DNA of 64,000 bases from Gossypium raimondii. Lineage: Eukaryota > Streptophyta > Magnoliopsida > Malvales > Malvaceae. The translations under genes were made by a program, and so were the position numbers. A model generated the notes under the pieces. That model searched no databases and was not told the DNA's origin. It was given only the letters and a program-made list of their open reading frames with translations. The DNA is taken from the NCBI RefSeq assembly GCF_025698545.1, contig NC_068569.1, positions 8,432,001 through 8,496,000 on the forward strand, written 5' to 3'. Shown in pieces: positions 37,567 to 49,900 of this stretch (positions are counted from its first letter, which is position 1; each line of letters starts with the position of its first letter).

Positions 37567-38905
37567 CCTTTTCTCTGGTTCATATCTGAGTTTTTTTAAG
37601 GCGATTTCGCTGTTAAATTTTGGCGAAGATGCTTCGGCGTATGGCATGCGGGAATGTCCACTGCGTCTCCCGTGAGTTTCGCCTTTTTTTTTTTTACCTG
37701 CGCCGACGTGTGTGCAATTTCTTGTGAATTTAATTGAATTCGGGGGCTTCTTGCTGGTGAAGTTTCTGTTTGGATGCTGGTAAAATTGCAAAAAAGAAAA
37801 AGAAATATTAAGGGATTGAAATAATGTGTTTCAATGTACGGTATTGGGTAAAAACGTTTGTACTTGGAACTCCTCATTGTTAGAGTAGTGGTACAATATA
37901 GAGTGTGGGCCGTTTTGTCTGGCGAATTTTCAACTTCGTTGATTGTTCCAATCAAATGAAGTTTATAAAAAGTCAGGCGGCATTTGCTACGGCATAAAAT
38001 GAGTGCCCCTTTTTATTTATTTATTTTGAATCAGTGGCCGGTATTCAAATGTGAAGTTCAGCGTTTGTTCTTGTGCATCAATGTGTTCTTCTGACTGCCT
38101 TTATTAGAGGGAAATCTTGTGTTTTTGTTTGCTCTAGTTATGCACTGGTATGTTTTAGATTTGCAAACAGACAGAAATAGTTGTTTTTCTTCCAGGTAGG
38201 TTAGATTTGGAGTCACAATCTTGTGCTACCCTTATTTTATTCCCTTATAAGCCTTGTGGAAGGAAATGATACTTAAGGGTTGGGGCCATGGTTGCTGTTA
38301 GTTTACAGTTGACTTGTATGTGTACCATTTTCTGTCCATGTATTCTTCAGACAGTGTAGCTTTTATTGCTTCGTCTATTGACAATTTTATTTTTTATAAT
38401 CAATGCAGGTTGAGACAATTTTAAATAAAAGAAAATTTTACCCTGGAGGAGCTTCTTGATGAGGGTGAAATTATTCAGGAATGCAAAGCCCTTAATGGGC
38501 GACCTATAATCTCGTACTGTTTCTAGCCTTCAGTTGTGCTTTCTTCTTTCATCTCATAGCATGTTAAATTGCTCTATACCATAATGTTTCAACGAGACAA
38601 TATATGGGTTCTAATGTGTTTAAATAATGTTTTTTTTTTTTTTACTTTAATCATCATGCAGGGTTCTCTTGTAAGTGAGAAATTGTGTTAATGTTTGATC
38701 ATAGGTGATAGATTTAAATGTTAAAGGCTTAGGCAAAGACTTCTGAACCTTGATAGAATTTTCGTTTTACAGTGCATATGAAGAATCTAAAATGGGGCAA
38801 GGAAATGATTAGACACATGAAGGTACATAGATCGGCATTCACCTTTTGGGATTATCATTGATTCTTGTCTTATTAACTTGACAAGTAAATATTATTAATT
38901 AAAGT

Positions 38906-39268
38906 TGTTATGATACTTACTATTACCGACCCATAACCCGAATGGGTCTGGGTCGGATTCTACACAGTTTACACGCTGAGCTTGCATATCGAGCTCGCAC
39001 ATTGAGCTCGCATGATACTAAGTGTTCGCAGGAGGGGAAATTACTCCCTCCCATGAAATCACACTGAGATCGCACATAGGACCATGCGATGTGGCTTCGC
39101 ATGTTACTACATAGGCGAACCCCCATCGTATAAACACATGTTAAGTCTAGGGTAGGGTACGTGTTGGCATGAATGAAACCTACCTAGGATATCACATCAA
39201 TGAGCAGTAACCATATCATATAAATATACAACCTTGCCATCTAAAGAAGATAGAGAAAACACTCAACA
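38906..39268 (+). mobile_element. Solo LTR (363 bp)
   Basis: It starts TGTTATGATAC and ends CACTCAACA, the TG...CA termini of an LTR, and is flanked by perfect 5-bp duplications AAAGT (38901-38905 and 39269-39273). The intact duplicate locus near 45300 reads AATAAAAGTCAATCT, the unoccupied target. No internal retrotransposon sequence remains. A TATAAATA word at 39219-39226 lies near the end, as in an LTR promoter read on the plus strand. Family not identified. Confidence 0.85.
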
Positions 39269-39410
39269 AAAGTCAATCTATTGAGTTCATTAAATATGTG
39301 GATATAACCTGTTGACTAAAAGACTAGTTTCTTGTAGAGTTTGCTACTTTGCTTATTACATCTTGTTTTAGCGCAGGGGAAGGATATATCCTAAGAGTTT
39401 GTGCAAAGGC

Positions 39411-41862
39411 ATGGCTAAGGGAAAGCTTATTTTGGTTTCTCGGTCGAGGGGGAAATTTACACTACATAATGATGGTTCTTTGTCATATATTGGTGAAGAA
39501 GCTCATGCTCTTAGTATTAACACTGAAAGCAAATTTGAAGACCTAAAAGCAGAAGTGGCAGAGATGTGGAATCATGATCCTGATTCCTTGACCATTAAAT
39601 ACTTTCTTCCACACAACAATAAGACACTTATCACAGTTTCTAATGACAAAGACCTGCAACACTTGCTGGATTTTCATGGAAATTCGACAACTGTGGATGT
39701 TTATGTCTTAACAAACGAGAATCAAACAAGCGACCAGTTGACCATGTACCACTGTAGGTACAATTCATTTCACAATGCTTAGATAATGAAGGAATTATAT
39801 TGTTTCCTACCTAGAATAAATAAGATGCCCTGCGGACTTGTGGTTGTGATTATAACCAAATTTGTCTTCAAGCTAACATTCTTAAGCCTCTAGGTTCAAA
39901 CCTAAGATTAATCAATGTTGTTATCTTTATCACCTTTTTAATATTATATGGTTTTGATGTATACATTGCAGGTCTGGTATGGTTGATGAGCCTGTGACTC
40001 CTGCTGCATCTGTTTCTGGAGATACTGAGCAGCTTGATTCGTCGGCTTCTCTTACTACAGATGTGGACAATCAAAATAACTTTACTCCTGAAGCTCCTAA
40101 TGCTAATGCACTGCAGAAACTTGTTAAATCATGGGAGAATTGCTTAACTGGTCTGGAGCAACGGTTTAATAATGCTCACGATTTTCGAGTTGCTCTTAAT
40201 AAGTTCTCCATAGCTCATGGATTCGAATATACCTTTAAAACCAATAGGTCTAGGTATATAATTGCAAATTGCAAAGCTGAAGGTTGTCCTTGGACAATTC
40301 AAGCTGCAAGGTTGTCTACTACAAAGTTGTTTCTGATTAAAAAGATGAGTGAAACTCATACATGTGGAGCAGGAAATAGTTCATCTCGGCATCCTAAGGT
40401 CTCTAGTAAATTGGTCAAGTTTCTTGTAAAGGAAAAATTACGAGATTCCCCAAATGCTAAACCGAGAGAAATTATTAATGAAATCCTTCAGGATTATGGA
40501 TTCAAAGCAAGATACGCACATGTGTGGCGTGGAGTGGAGTCTGCCAAAGAGAAGCCTCAAGTTTCTTATGACGAAGGTTACAATCAGGTACCTAGTCTAT
40601 TTAAGCAGATCATTGAGAACAACCCTGGTAGCATGGCAACTCTAGTCACCGGGGAGGACTTAAGCTTCCATCTTCTATTTGTTTCCTTGCAAGCTTCGTT
40701 ACATGGCTTTAAGAATGGATGTCGCCCCCTCCTTTTCCTTGACACTATGACCATAAAATCCAAGTATCAGTCCGAGCTGTTGACCGCTACAGCTTTGGAT
40801 GGAAATGAGGGCATTTTCCCTGTTGCTTTTGCTGTAGTTGATGTTGTCAATGATGATAATTGGCATTGGTTTTTGGTGCAACTGAAATCTGCACTTTCAA
40901 TATTCCAACCAGTAACGTTTGTGGCAGATAGAAGGGTTGGGTTTAAAAAGCCTATTTCCATGATCTTTAAGAATTCACATCATGGTTATTGTCTCCATCG
41001 GCTAATAGAGGGATTAAAGGGGGATTTCAACGGCTCATGTAGTGAAGAAGTTCTTCAAGTGATTATCACACATTTCTATGATGCTGCTCGTGCAACTGCA
41101 CTTGATGGATTCAGACAATCAATTGAGAACATCAGAAATATTTCACCAGAGGCTTGTGAATGGATCTTGCAAAGTGGACCTGAACACTGGTCAAATGCAC
41201 TTTTTCAAGGTTCACGATATGGATATTTTTCATCAAATGTTGCAGAGACATTTTATAGTTGGGTAACTGAACTTCCTATTACATCTATTGCTAAGTTGAT
41301 TGAGACCATCTGCTGTAAGATGATGGAGTTGATGAATACTCAGAAGTCAGATTCATGTCTGTGGTTGACAAAATTAACTCCCGCTGTGGAGTTCAAATTA
41401 GAACAACATATTCTTAAAGCTAACATGCTTCAAGTGCCAGTGTCACTTGGTAGCACTTTTGAGGTATGTGACAGTTTGGGTGCAATAAATGTAGTGAACA
41501 TTGATCTCTGGGACTGTAGCTGCAGGGAATGGCAACTGAAAGGTTTTCCATGTTGCCATGCTGTTGCTGTCCTTCAGCAATTAGAAAGGAGTTTATATGA
41601 TTATTGCTCTGAGTACTTCACGGTTGATGCTTTCCGGTCAACATATTCAAACTCTATAAACCCGATTGCAACTGCAGATATGGTAGTGCTAAAGAAATCC
41701 TCTACAATTGAAGTACGCCCTCCTGCTCTCCGTCTTGTCCTGGACCCTCCAAAGAGGAGAAAGAAAAAATATATACATAAAGGACCCTTTAAGCGGCCAT
41801 TGCATTGCAGCAAGTGCCAAGGAGCTGGACACAATAGACAAACATGCCATCTATTCTCGTAG
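39411..41862 (+). CDS. Domesticated Mutator-like transposase with PB1 domain (MUSTANG-B type)
   Basis: Two coding exons, 39411-39757 and 39972-41862 (donor AG|GTACAA, acceptor GCAG|GT), give 745 aa. The upstream in-frame TTG is not used as a start. Domains: PB1 at about 1-105; MuDR-type DNA-binding region about 170-230 (CEGCPW-like C...GCPWTIQA); MULE transposase about 365-545, with D373 (LFLDTMTIKS), D435 (FVADRR) and E541 (NVAETFYSW) at the positions expected of a DDE triad; SWIM zinc finger C631, C633, C644, H645 (WDCSCREWQLKGFPCCH); C-terminal CCHC knuckle C728, C731, H736, C741. The PB1 fusion marks the MUGB subfamily of domesticated plant genes, as I know it. No TIRs flank it. MUG proteins act in growth and flowering; whether this one cuts DNA is unknown. 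A 5'-UTR acceptor (GTTTTAG) is likely near 39372. Confidence 0.9.
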
Positions 41863-43674
41863 TGCACCAAAGTTAATTAATGTAAAATAGCTGTTGATAA
41901 ATCAAGTTAGGTAATTTTGGTATCGTCTAGGGAGCTAGCTAAGCCCCCGTTTTTGGTTGGGACACGCGGGTATTGTTTGTTTAACTTTTGCATTGTCGAT
42001 CATCATGTACCATTATAGGGTTTAATGGTAATCCCATTCTCATGAATGCTGGTTCTCTGTTTCTTCTTTTTTCCCCCCTCGAAGTGTACTGAGGTTTAGA
42101 ACATAAATTTAGGTTAAACCCATCAGGCATTTGGTTTTCTATTAATCAATTGATTAATTAGTTGGGTCGATGGTTGGATAACTTTTTAACATTGGTTTTA
42201 ATTGACAAATATTAATACGGTTCATGATTAAGAAAATGGTTCATAATTGATAAAATTATGCATTTGGCTTTATCGGTTAGTCTCATTCTTTATTGGTTAA
42301 TGGCTTATCGCTTAGTTTTCCATTTCACCAATTTAACCAGCTGTATACAAAAGTAACATAAGTTGCATCTAAATTTTAATAAATTTAGGGCGAGTTTGAA
42401 TGGGGTGTGTTAAAAATATTATAGCGTGAGATAAAAAGTAAACTAAATACAAGGTATCTAATCATTCATCTAACCTACCTCTAATCATTTCTAATTTTAA
42501 AATTTAACTGGAGATTTATTTTACTAAATGCCAAATTTCCTAAGATCAATTTATCATTTTAACTTAGAGCAAAAATAAAAGAACCCTGGCGGTACCTTAA
42601 GAAATCCCTCCCTCCAACTTTAAATGCGAAAAAAAAAAGAAAAAAAAAAGAAAGGAAGAAAGAGTTCACACTGAATGATCTCCTCAACCAAGTGGACACT
42701 GGACAGCAGTCTATATCTTTTAGCTTTATTTATCTGGCATCTAGTTTTTTTTGGCCTTACCCACAAAAAAATTATTTATATTATATATTGAATGCTACTA
42801 CTGGTTTATTTAAAAAACTACCTTATAGTAGTAATATTCTTTTTATATAAAATAAAAAAATCTGTACATAATAATAGTAATTCATGATAATAGTAATTCT
42901 CTAGTAAATAGAGAATAGTTTATATCTTGGAATGTAAAAAAAAAAACAAACTGATGAAGTGGAAAATATGTTTTTTGACAAAAGAAAAAGAAAAATAAAT
43001 CTTACAAACCTCTTGTTTAATAGATCATTGAAAAATATTTAAAATGGTTTAATTTTATACACATGTTTGATAATTTAAAATAAAATAATTTAATAGAATT
43101 TTCTATAAAATGTGTGAAAAATAGTAATTAGCTCAGAATTATTTGTCACTTAATAGAAAATATTTTCAATTAATTTTATTTTATTTTATTTTAAATATTA
43201 TATTATTCTATAAAAAATTATATTTAAAATTTGATTTTATTTAAAATAAGGTGAAATGTTTAAAAATAAAGTTAAAATGTAAAATTTATATTTATAATTT
43301 AAAATCTATATTCATTAAATAATTTAATTATATTCCTAATTAATTTTAAGTAATATATCAAATAATTTATAACTTAAATTCAATATTTAATTTTTTAACT
43401 ATTAAAATTTCAATTTATCAAACATTACTAACTAAAAAGCATGCAAATCATAATTTTTATTAAAGAAAAACAAATTATAGATTCAAACTTAGTGCATTTA
43501 ACATAAAATTTTCAAAAATCTTAATCATATTATTTCAATAAAAATCATTTATTCGTCTCCATTTTCTCATTTAAATCAAAATTAAAATAAGTGACTAATA
43601 ACAATTAAGACATAAAAAATGTAAAATATTTTTATATTAATAAAAAAGGGTAAAATATATTTATATTTTATATT
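41863..43674. other. Intergenic DNA between transposase gene and SAPS
   Basis: The first few hundred bases should include the transposase 3' UTR. The rest is very A/T-rich with poly-A runs (42628-42655) and no supported gene or bounded repeat. Homology to the upstream SAPS fragment begins only at about 43675. Confidence 0.5.
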
Positions 43675-43831
43675 TATTTTTAGTTTCTCCCAACAATCCC
43701 GCGATTACTGGGTGTGTTTTTTGGTTGCCCTCTCTCGCCCGCACGCACATCCATCGATTTGATCGAATCCCAGAAACATCCACTTTTGGGTTTTTTTTTT
43801 TTCATTTGGAATCCATACGGTTCAGATTGCT

Positions 43832-43894
43832 AGGGTTTCCTCTGCGGCGGATCTTTTCCTTTTCCTTAATTAAATTTGCTGAATCCTAGGGTTT
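43832..43894 (+). promoter_or_regulatory. Paired telo-box words upstream of SAPS start
   Basis: AGGGTTT occurs at 43832-43838 and 43888-43894, 63-125 bp before the ATG at 43957, probably in or just before the 5' UTR. Both are conserved in the duplicated fragment at 37504 and 37560. Confidence 0.5.
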
Positions 43895-43956
43895 TCTTTT
43901 ATCTGGCTCAGATCTGAGTTTTTTTAAGGCGATTTCGCTGTTAAATTTTTGCAAAG

Positions 43957-46900
43957 ATGTTTTGGCGTATGGCCGCATTGTCCACTGCGTCTCCTGTGAG
44001 TTTCGCCCTTTTTTTAATCTGTGCCAACGTGTATGCCATTTCTTGTGAATTTAATTGAATTCGGGGGGTTTCTTGCCCGTGAAATTTCTGTTTGGATGCT
44101 GGTAAATTGCAAAAAGGAAAAAATAAACATATTAAGGGCTTGAAATAATGTGTTTCGACGTACGGTATTGGGTAAAAACGTTTGTACTCGGTATTCCTCA
44201 TTGTAAGAGTAGTGGTACAATATAGAGTATGGGCCGTTTTGTCTGGAGAATTTTCAACTTCGTTTATTGTTCCATTCATATCAAGTTTATAAAAAGTCAG
44301 GCAGCATTTGCTACGGGATAAAATGAGTGCCCCCTTTTTTTTTTTGAATCAATTGGCGGTTTTTCAAATGTGAAATTCAGCGTTTGTTCTTGTGCATCAA
44401 TGTGGTCTTCTAACTGCCTTTATTAGAGGGAAATATTGTGCTGTTGTTTCCTCTAGTATGTTAGATTTGGGGGGGGGGGGAATCTTGTTAGGCTTGCATT
44501 ACTATGGTAGCTGTGGTAGAAAATAATTTTGGCTATGATTATCTCTAGAAGGCTATGATGACATTCCTGTAATAATAATTTATCTTTTAGTTTTGAGTGG
44601 GGCTGATAGTTGTGTGTCATCCTAATTTTATTCCCTAATAAGCCTTGTGGAAGGAAATGATATTTAAGGGTCGAGGCCATTCTTGTTGTTAGTTTACAGT
44701 TGACTTGTATGTGTACCATTTTCTGTGCATGTATTCTTCAGACAGTGTAGCTTTTATTACTTCGTTTATTGACAATTTTATTTTTAATAATCATTGCAGG
44801 TTGAGACAATTTTAGATAAGGAAAATTTTACCCTGGAGGAGCTTCTTGATGAGGATGAAATTATTCAGGAATGCAAAGCCCTTAACGGGCGACTTATAAA
44901 CTTGTACTGTTTCTAGCCTTCAGTTGTGCTTCCTTCTTTCACCTTATAGCATGTTAAATTGTTCTATACCATAATGTTTCAACGAGACTATTTATGGGTT
45001 CTAAATGTGCGTAAATAATGCTTTTTTTATTACTTTAATCATCATGCAGCGTTCTGTTCTATGTGAGAAATTGTGTTAATGTTTGATCATTCATAAGGTC
45101 ATAGATTTAAATGTTAAAGCCTTAGGCAAAGCCTTCTGAAACCTCATAGAATTTTCATTTTACAGTGTATGTGACGAATCTAAAATGGTGCAAGGAAATG
45201 ATTAGACTCTTATAAACATGAAGGTACATAGATTGGCATTCACCATTGGGATCATTATTGATTCTTGCCTTCTTATCTTGACAAGTAAATATTATTAATA
45301 AAAGTCAATCTATTAAGTTCATTAAATATGTGGATATCAATGCAAACCTCGTTAATAAGATCCACAAGATTATTCCTTTTACTTAAGATTAAAGCAGTTG
45401 AAAATGTTTGGTAAAGAACAAATGTTGAAGTATGGTGAAGCATAATGTACAATGCTGTTAATTTAGTAGAAAGCCAAACAAAGTATGTTGGAAAAGAATC
45501 AGTTCAAGATTTGTAGAGGTCTTTTGCTAAACTGTATGAAATTTTCAGTGGAGGTGGCCAGTTGTGTTTCATACTGTGTATAGAAAGTTATGCAAGATCA
45601 CTTTTGAAAAAAAATGAATAAGAAACACGTTATAGATAAATTGTAAGCCGGAATGTAACTAATGTATGTACCATAGTTTCTAGCAATACTGCTATCTAGG
45701 GTGCCATATATATGAAATAAATGCTTTGAATAAATTGTCTAGTTTGGAAGAGTCTTTTTTTGCTTTGCTACTGTACTGAAGGTGTTCATAGATAGATCTA
45801 TCTTTTGCTTAAGGTTAATTTCAAAGATTAAGTAAACAAATTAAATGCCAAGGGGAAGAGACTGATAACATCCAGAGCATGCCTTGCTTCTCACAATTAT
45901 TGATTATGAAACCAACCATAAGTAAAAGTGCAAAACCAAGTTTCCAACACTTGGTCCTTTTTTTTTTAACTTGGAACATGGATCAAAGCTATGGCTTCAC
46001 CGCCTATACAAGAATTGAACACTTCCAAGCCTGTAACTTCTTTTCAATTAACTGGAGCCTAGGTGGGCTTTTTTGTAAGGCAATAGGCATAAAAAAAATG
46101 CGTAATTGAGGTTCTTTTTAATTTCTACCTTTTTTTCATGAGATGTACCTTTACTAGTTTGGAAAGGAGATGTTATCAAACTCTTTACTTATCAATATTT
46201 GAGTATCCAACAATCGACATGGAATCTTAAGGAAGCCATTCATATTGGCCAACAAAAAACTGCACGTTCTTTTATAAATATGGTAGACAACTCTCTAGAG
46301 TTTGTTATCATAATTATATATCTTATGCTTATATGCACATGCACAGACCACGTATAAAAATGCACACATACATTACTTCACTCAGGCTAGTGCTCATTTT
46401 GCGCTGTGTATCTGAGGCAATATAATGGTTCTAGCACCTAAAGTGCGTCATACACCCTCAACAACACTGCTCATGCCTCTTCTTATGAAAAGAAAGTAAC
46501 CTTATTTGGGATCTCTTTAGGGAATGTTGATGGCTTGAGATGTGGGAGGCTTGAATATTAACTCCTTTTGGAGATGCACTTTGCAAATTGTTTGTATGTC
46601 AATGACTAATCTTTTTTTTTACTTCATTGGTTCTTTTTTTTGCTGACATATTTTATTCTCTTTTGCAGCTTGCGGGAGAAGGCTCAAGTTGAACAACTTC
46701 TTCGATATATTGTGGTAGAACCTCCAGAGGATGCGGAGAATAGGAGAACATTTAAGTAGGTTTTAATAGTTTAGCAAATGGGTTTGCCCTGACTCCCTTG
46801 ATTTTACTGTATGCTAATTGTAATGCTTGATTTGTGTGATTGTAGGTTTCCTTTTATTGCGTGTGAGCTTTTTACATGTGAGGTTGATATTATACTAAAA

Positions 46901-49900
46901 ACATTGGTAGAAGATGAGGAAGTAAGAAGTTGACCCCATTATTCTCCCTGTATTTGCATTTGTACTTTTCCTTTGTTAATGTAAGTTTCTGTTGGTGATT
47001 GTTTGTTTGCAGTTAATGAATTTGTTATTTTCCTTTTTGGATACCAATCACTCCCATAGCACACCATTGGCTGGGTACTTCAGCAAGGTATCTTATTTTA
47101 AACTTTAGAGAGTTCACATGTTTAAATTTGTATCGTGTGTGCATTTCCTTTCATTTATTATATTTAAATAGCAAGGGACTTCAAATATCTTGTTATCTAT
47201 GTTAGTATGTTTTATATTTGGTTTTCTTGCTAGGTTGTCATATGTTTGCTGTTGCGGAAGACATTGCCATTCCTGCAGTATGTTAAGGTATGTCTAAGAT
47301 TTTATTCAACTTGATTGAGGATTTTTTTTTTTCAATTTATTATGCTGTTAAATCAGGAATGGTGGTTTTTCTGGTAGTATGGCATGCATGTATGAGGATA
47401 TTGTTTTACTTTACTATTATACATTGTCAATGTAGCATTCTAAGGAAGAAATTGAAATTTTTTATTGCCCTGCAAATTATGTTTTAATTTTAAACAATTG
47501 ACCATGCGATATTTGGACTTTGTTGTATGATTTGCCATTTGGTCCATGGGTAGTTTCATCTCTCTTCTGGGTTTTTTCTTTCTTCTTTGGTCAGTTAAAG
47601 ATATGTAAAATCTGCCGTTTTTTCCCTTGTCATCTTTGCCTGTTTTGCTTTAAGGATGTCTTAGAAGACACCTTTTTAACCAATAGTGGCCATTACTCTC
47701 TCCTTAGACCACCAATTTGTTGAGTTGCGGGTTTAACTTTATGAGAGTTCTGGGACTACAGTAGTACAGTAGTAACTGTATGCAGATTGAATCTTTCCAT
47801 TAGCAGGTCTCTGAATTTAAGTTACTTAGAATGTAGATTGATAGGGTTCATGTGACGGGAAGTGGGATTAGAACACCACCTATCTCAAGAGGGGTTATTA
47901 TTGGGGTATTCTCTCCCTTTATTTTTATCCGATTCTTTTGGAGTTCTAAATTAGTTAGGCAGTAGAAAATAGTGGATCATTTTATTTGATAGCTGGCAAG
48001 CACAAGCTTATTCCGACAAGAGTTTTATTTCTAGGTGCAATTTCCTCTTTCTTTATAGTCATTTAAAATGTTGATTGCATAATCTTTTTTGTCTTTTTTG
48101 GAAGATACAAACTCCAGATTGTGTTGCATTGCACCTAGAAATATGACAAGGACTATGATGCCAATGCTTGTCAATATAACACAGACTTGGTGTTCTTTAC
48201 ATGGCTGAGTTCATTGGATTCTGGACAAATCTGTTGTGTCTCTTGAATTGAACTGCCTATTATACTTTTCTTTCTAGAATTGCCCTTGAACTGTGCTGAA
48301 TTTGTGGATGCTTATCGTTGATCTGATACTATGTATGGGGAATAAAGATGTCTTTGAATTGGCCTTGAAGGTGCTTCTGTATTTTTTATCTGATTTGTTG
48401 CCTTTATGATGCTGTCCAGGGCCATCAGGAAATTGTGAAGCATCTGGTTGATCTGATTGGCGTAACTTCCGTAATGGAGGTTGGCGTTTATCTGTTTTGC
48501 TTTTACATTGAATAATGAGCCTCTCAAAAGCTTGTCAAGTTTTAAATCTTTCTATAGTTTCTGCTCATTTAATGTTATTACTTGTGCATTTGGTTGTTTA
48601 CTAGAGTTCCATGTTATCAAAATATTTGAAGTAGTTTGTGATGAAGAAAATATACTTTTGATCCTAGATTGCCACTCACTACCCTGCTGAGAGGTTTTTG
48701 TTAGCTTATGCAAGTCACTCCTTGTTAAACAGGTTTTAATACGTTTGATTGGTGCTGATGAGCATATGTACACAAACTACAAGGAGTCAATGCAATGGAT
48801 AGAGGATACAGATATATTGGAGATGATTGTGGATAAATTCAGCTCTTCAGTAAGTGTTTTTTTTCTACTTTGTTAAAATGTAGTTGCTACTTGAGGCTTC
48901 TTCTCTTTTATGGGTGGATGGTTGGAGCTTTTTCTTTTACTTGTTTTACTGCTTATCATCTTGCCATCATTTTCCTATATTGTTTTGGGGTTATATCCTT
49001 TTGATCTTGTCAAAGGATTGACACTTTCTATCCCTTCCGCGGACTTCTTTAGGTAGAGAATATGTTCATCTCAATGGCTCTTTTTGTAATCATTTGATGT
49101 GACCTAATGCAATCATTAGTGTGTCCTGTACTTTAGATTGTTCATGGCACCACTGTGTCTACACAATTTTTTTTGTGTTGAATGCTCATCCAGATGCACG
49201 CACACATGCAAGGAGGAAGTGATTTATCTCCACACCTGTATTTGTATTTTAGTAATCCAACTAATGAATTTTATTCATTATTTACATAGGCTTTGTACAG
49301 TGTATTTCAATTTAATATAAAACTTATAACTATTTTTTGGATTACAGAAAAAAAATACACTAAAAAATAAAAAATATAATGAAAAAAAAAACTATATTCT
49401 TGCAATCTAATATGATCCCTTTACTTCTGCCCCCCCCCCCTTCCTTACTGTTTATTTAGATAAGCTTTTCCCCTTGTCCTCCAAACCGTCCTTGCACCCT
49501 CAATTCCCTTGAAGTATGCCCGAAAGTGACTCAAATTCTACATCTTTCTTTCAAACCCTGAACAAGATCAACCATTTAGTACCTCATCTAATATTTTTTT
49601 TTTTCATTCTTTCAAGCAGCTGTTTAAATATATATTTATATATTCATTTATTTGTGTGTATATATATTCCTTGGGTTTTTGGCATAGAGTGCCTGGACGA
49701 GTGAAAGATTAGCAGTAGATGGAAATATTTGTTTTTCTATTTTTTCTTTTTGTTGGGAGTATTTATGGGTGAGAATTGGTATTGTTGATGGTGGAAAGCC
49801 TCCCTTTGGCAGAGTTTGAGCCACTCTTTTTGATTTTATAGTTCACAGAGGGGAATCCGTTGTAGGTCAGCCCAAGAATAAGTTAAAGGGAAGACAGAAG

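Larger units (their letters stand above)
36833..39304 (+). pseudogene. Partial duplicate of the SAPS gene 5' end (promoter, exons 1-2, part of intron 2)
   Basis: The segment aligns along its length to about 43675-45338 of the intact SAPS gene, apart from two insertions (36874-37380 and 38906-39268). Exon 1 equivalent 37629-37671 is 43 nt instead of 39: four extra bases after ATGGC break the frame. Exon 2 equivalent 38409-38513 has a further 1-base insertion in the AAATAAAAGAAAATTT stretch. Splice signals (GTGAGT, GCAG, GTACTG) and both telo-box words survive. Homology stops at ATATGTGGATAT, inside SAPS intron 2, just before the transposase gene. It cannot make SAPS protein, but its promoter and 5' UTR may still be active. 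Confidence 0.9.

Noticed and set aside
37558..37955. Minus-strand ORFs over 37.5-38.0 kb and 43.9-44.3 kb as a conserved gene pair
   Set aside because: Their similarity is explained by the duplication of the SAPS 5' region; the plus strand carries the real exons and introns.
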